64,000 bases of DNA, taken from the NCBI GenBank assembly GCA_002281555.1, contig NCGJ01000010.1, positions 290,419-354,418 on the forward strand, read 5' to 3'. Numbering within the stretch: the first letter of the stretch is position 1; each line of letters opens with the position of its first letter. This document shows, in pieces, positions 63,903 through 64,000 of the stretch. The position numbers were made by a program, and so were the translations under genes. The notes under the pieces are model-generated. The model did not search any database. It saw only the letters and a list, made by a program, of their open reading frames with translations, and was not told the DNA's origin. The DNA is from Hydrogenophilales bacterium 28-61-23 (GTDB taxonomy: Bacteria > Pseudomonadota > Gammaproteobacteria > Burkholderiales > Thiobacillaceae).

Positions 63903-63909
63903 GCATAAC
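63903..63909 (-). other. Cassette core site GTTATGC
   Basis: On the minus strand this reads GTTATGC, close to the GTTRRRY crossover consensus, and is preceded by AGCGTC then the end of element copy B. It marks the upstream boundary of the 85-residue cassette. Confidence 0.6.
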
Positions 63910-63915
63910 GACGCT

Positions 63916-64000
63916 GTAGAAAAACCCACTGCGGGGCCAAATCTAGCTTATTTCTGGGGTGCCTTACCCCTTCCCCAACCCGAGATCGTCGAATACAGGC
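63916..64000. mobile_element. MITE-like element, copy B, cut by the window edge
   Basis: The end GTAGAAAAACCCACT (63916-63930) is identical to copy A and lies 6 bp from the core GCATAAC (63903-63909), again with a 6-bp spacer (GACGCT). After 33 bp, as in copy A, the 37 bp at 63964-64000 match 63439-63475 exactly. The rest lies outside the window. Confidence 0.75.

Overview
The window is a 64-kb chromosomal segment of a GC-rich betaproteobacterium, most likely a facultatively anaerobic member of the Nitrosomonadales type. The evidence is gene order (leuCDB-asd-usg-fimV-truA-trpFBA-accD-folC-dedD-cvpA-purF-metZ), an exosortase-B exopolysaccharide cluster of the Methylobacillus type, and an anaerobic ubiquinone/nitric-oxide gene block. 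The genus cannot be fixed from sequence alone.

Region 1 (1-20 kb) is one largely co-directional housekeeping block: leucine, aspartate-semialdehyde, tryptophan, folate, fatty-acid (accD), purine and methionine biosynthesis plus the polar hub protein FimV. Many genes are coupled by ATGA-type overlaps. A 54-residue entericidin-like lipoprotein gene sits between leuC and leuD. Region 2 (19-29 kb) holds rluC and rne around a 481-bp spacer, a low-molecular-weight tyrosine phosphatase, a copper-exporting P-type ATPase, a Bcp-type peroxiredoxin and a PIN-PhoH protein.

Region 3 (28.6-37.1 kb) is an EPS/exosortase operon (epsD, CPBP protease, epsL, epsB, epsE, epsF, epsG, xrtB) behind a candidate promoter whose -10 lies inside a perfect palindrome. 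It is followed by a DHH phosphoesterase and a sulfurylase-APS kinase fusion whose sulfurylase catalytic motifs are degenerate while its kinase P-loop is intact. Next come a transglutaminase/DUF58 pair.

Region 4 (43-55 kb) looks like an oxygen-limitation and NO-stress island. It has NnrS behind a perfect FNR box, a PAS-GGDEF protein, a FmdE-like protein, a hemerythrin, two DUF2249 proteins each followed by a polytopic membrane protein, and the O2-independent ubiquinone hydroxylation genes ubiU, ubiV and ubiT in one overlapping minus-strand operon headed by a second FNR-like site. Region 5 (54-62.6 kb) carries a radical SAM protein, mutY, a LysR/azoreductase/pirin group, a receiver-PAS-PP2C regulator, DUF1415 and a methyltransferase.

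Region 6 (62.8-64 kb) has lower GC and looks like the distal end of an integron cassette array: a DUF1697 gene starting 7 nt after a GTTAGGC core, an 85-residue orphan cassette whose stop codon lies in a GCATAAC core, an attC-like stem, and two copies of an element with inverted ends lying exactly 6 bp from a cassette core each time. Other unusual signals are short in-frame repeats in coding sequence, including a 30-bp sequence shared in the same reading frame by folC and ubiT, 35 kb apart on opposite strands.
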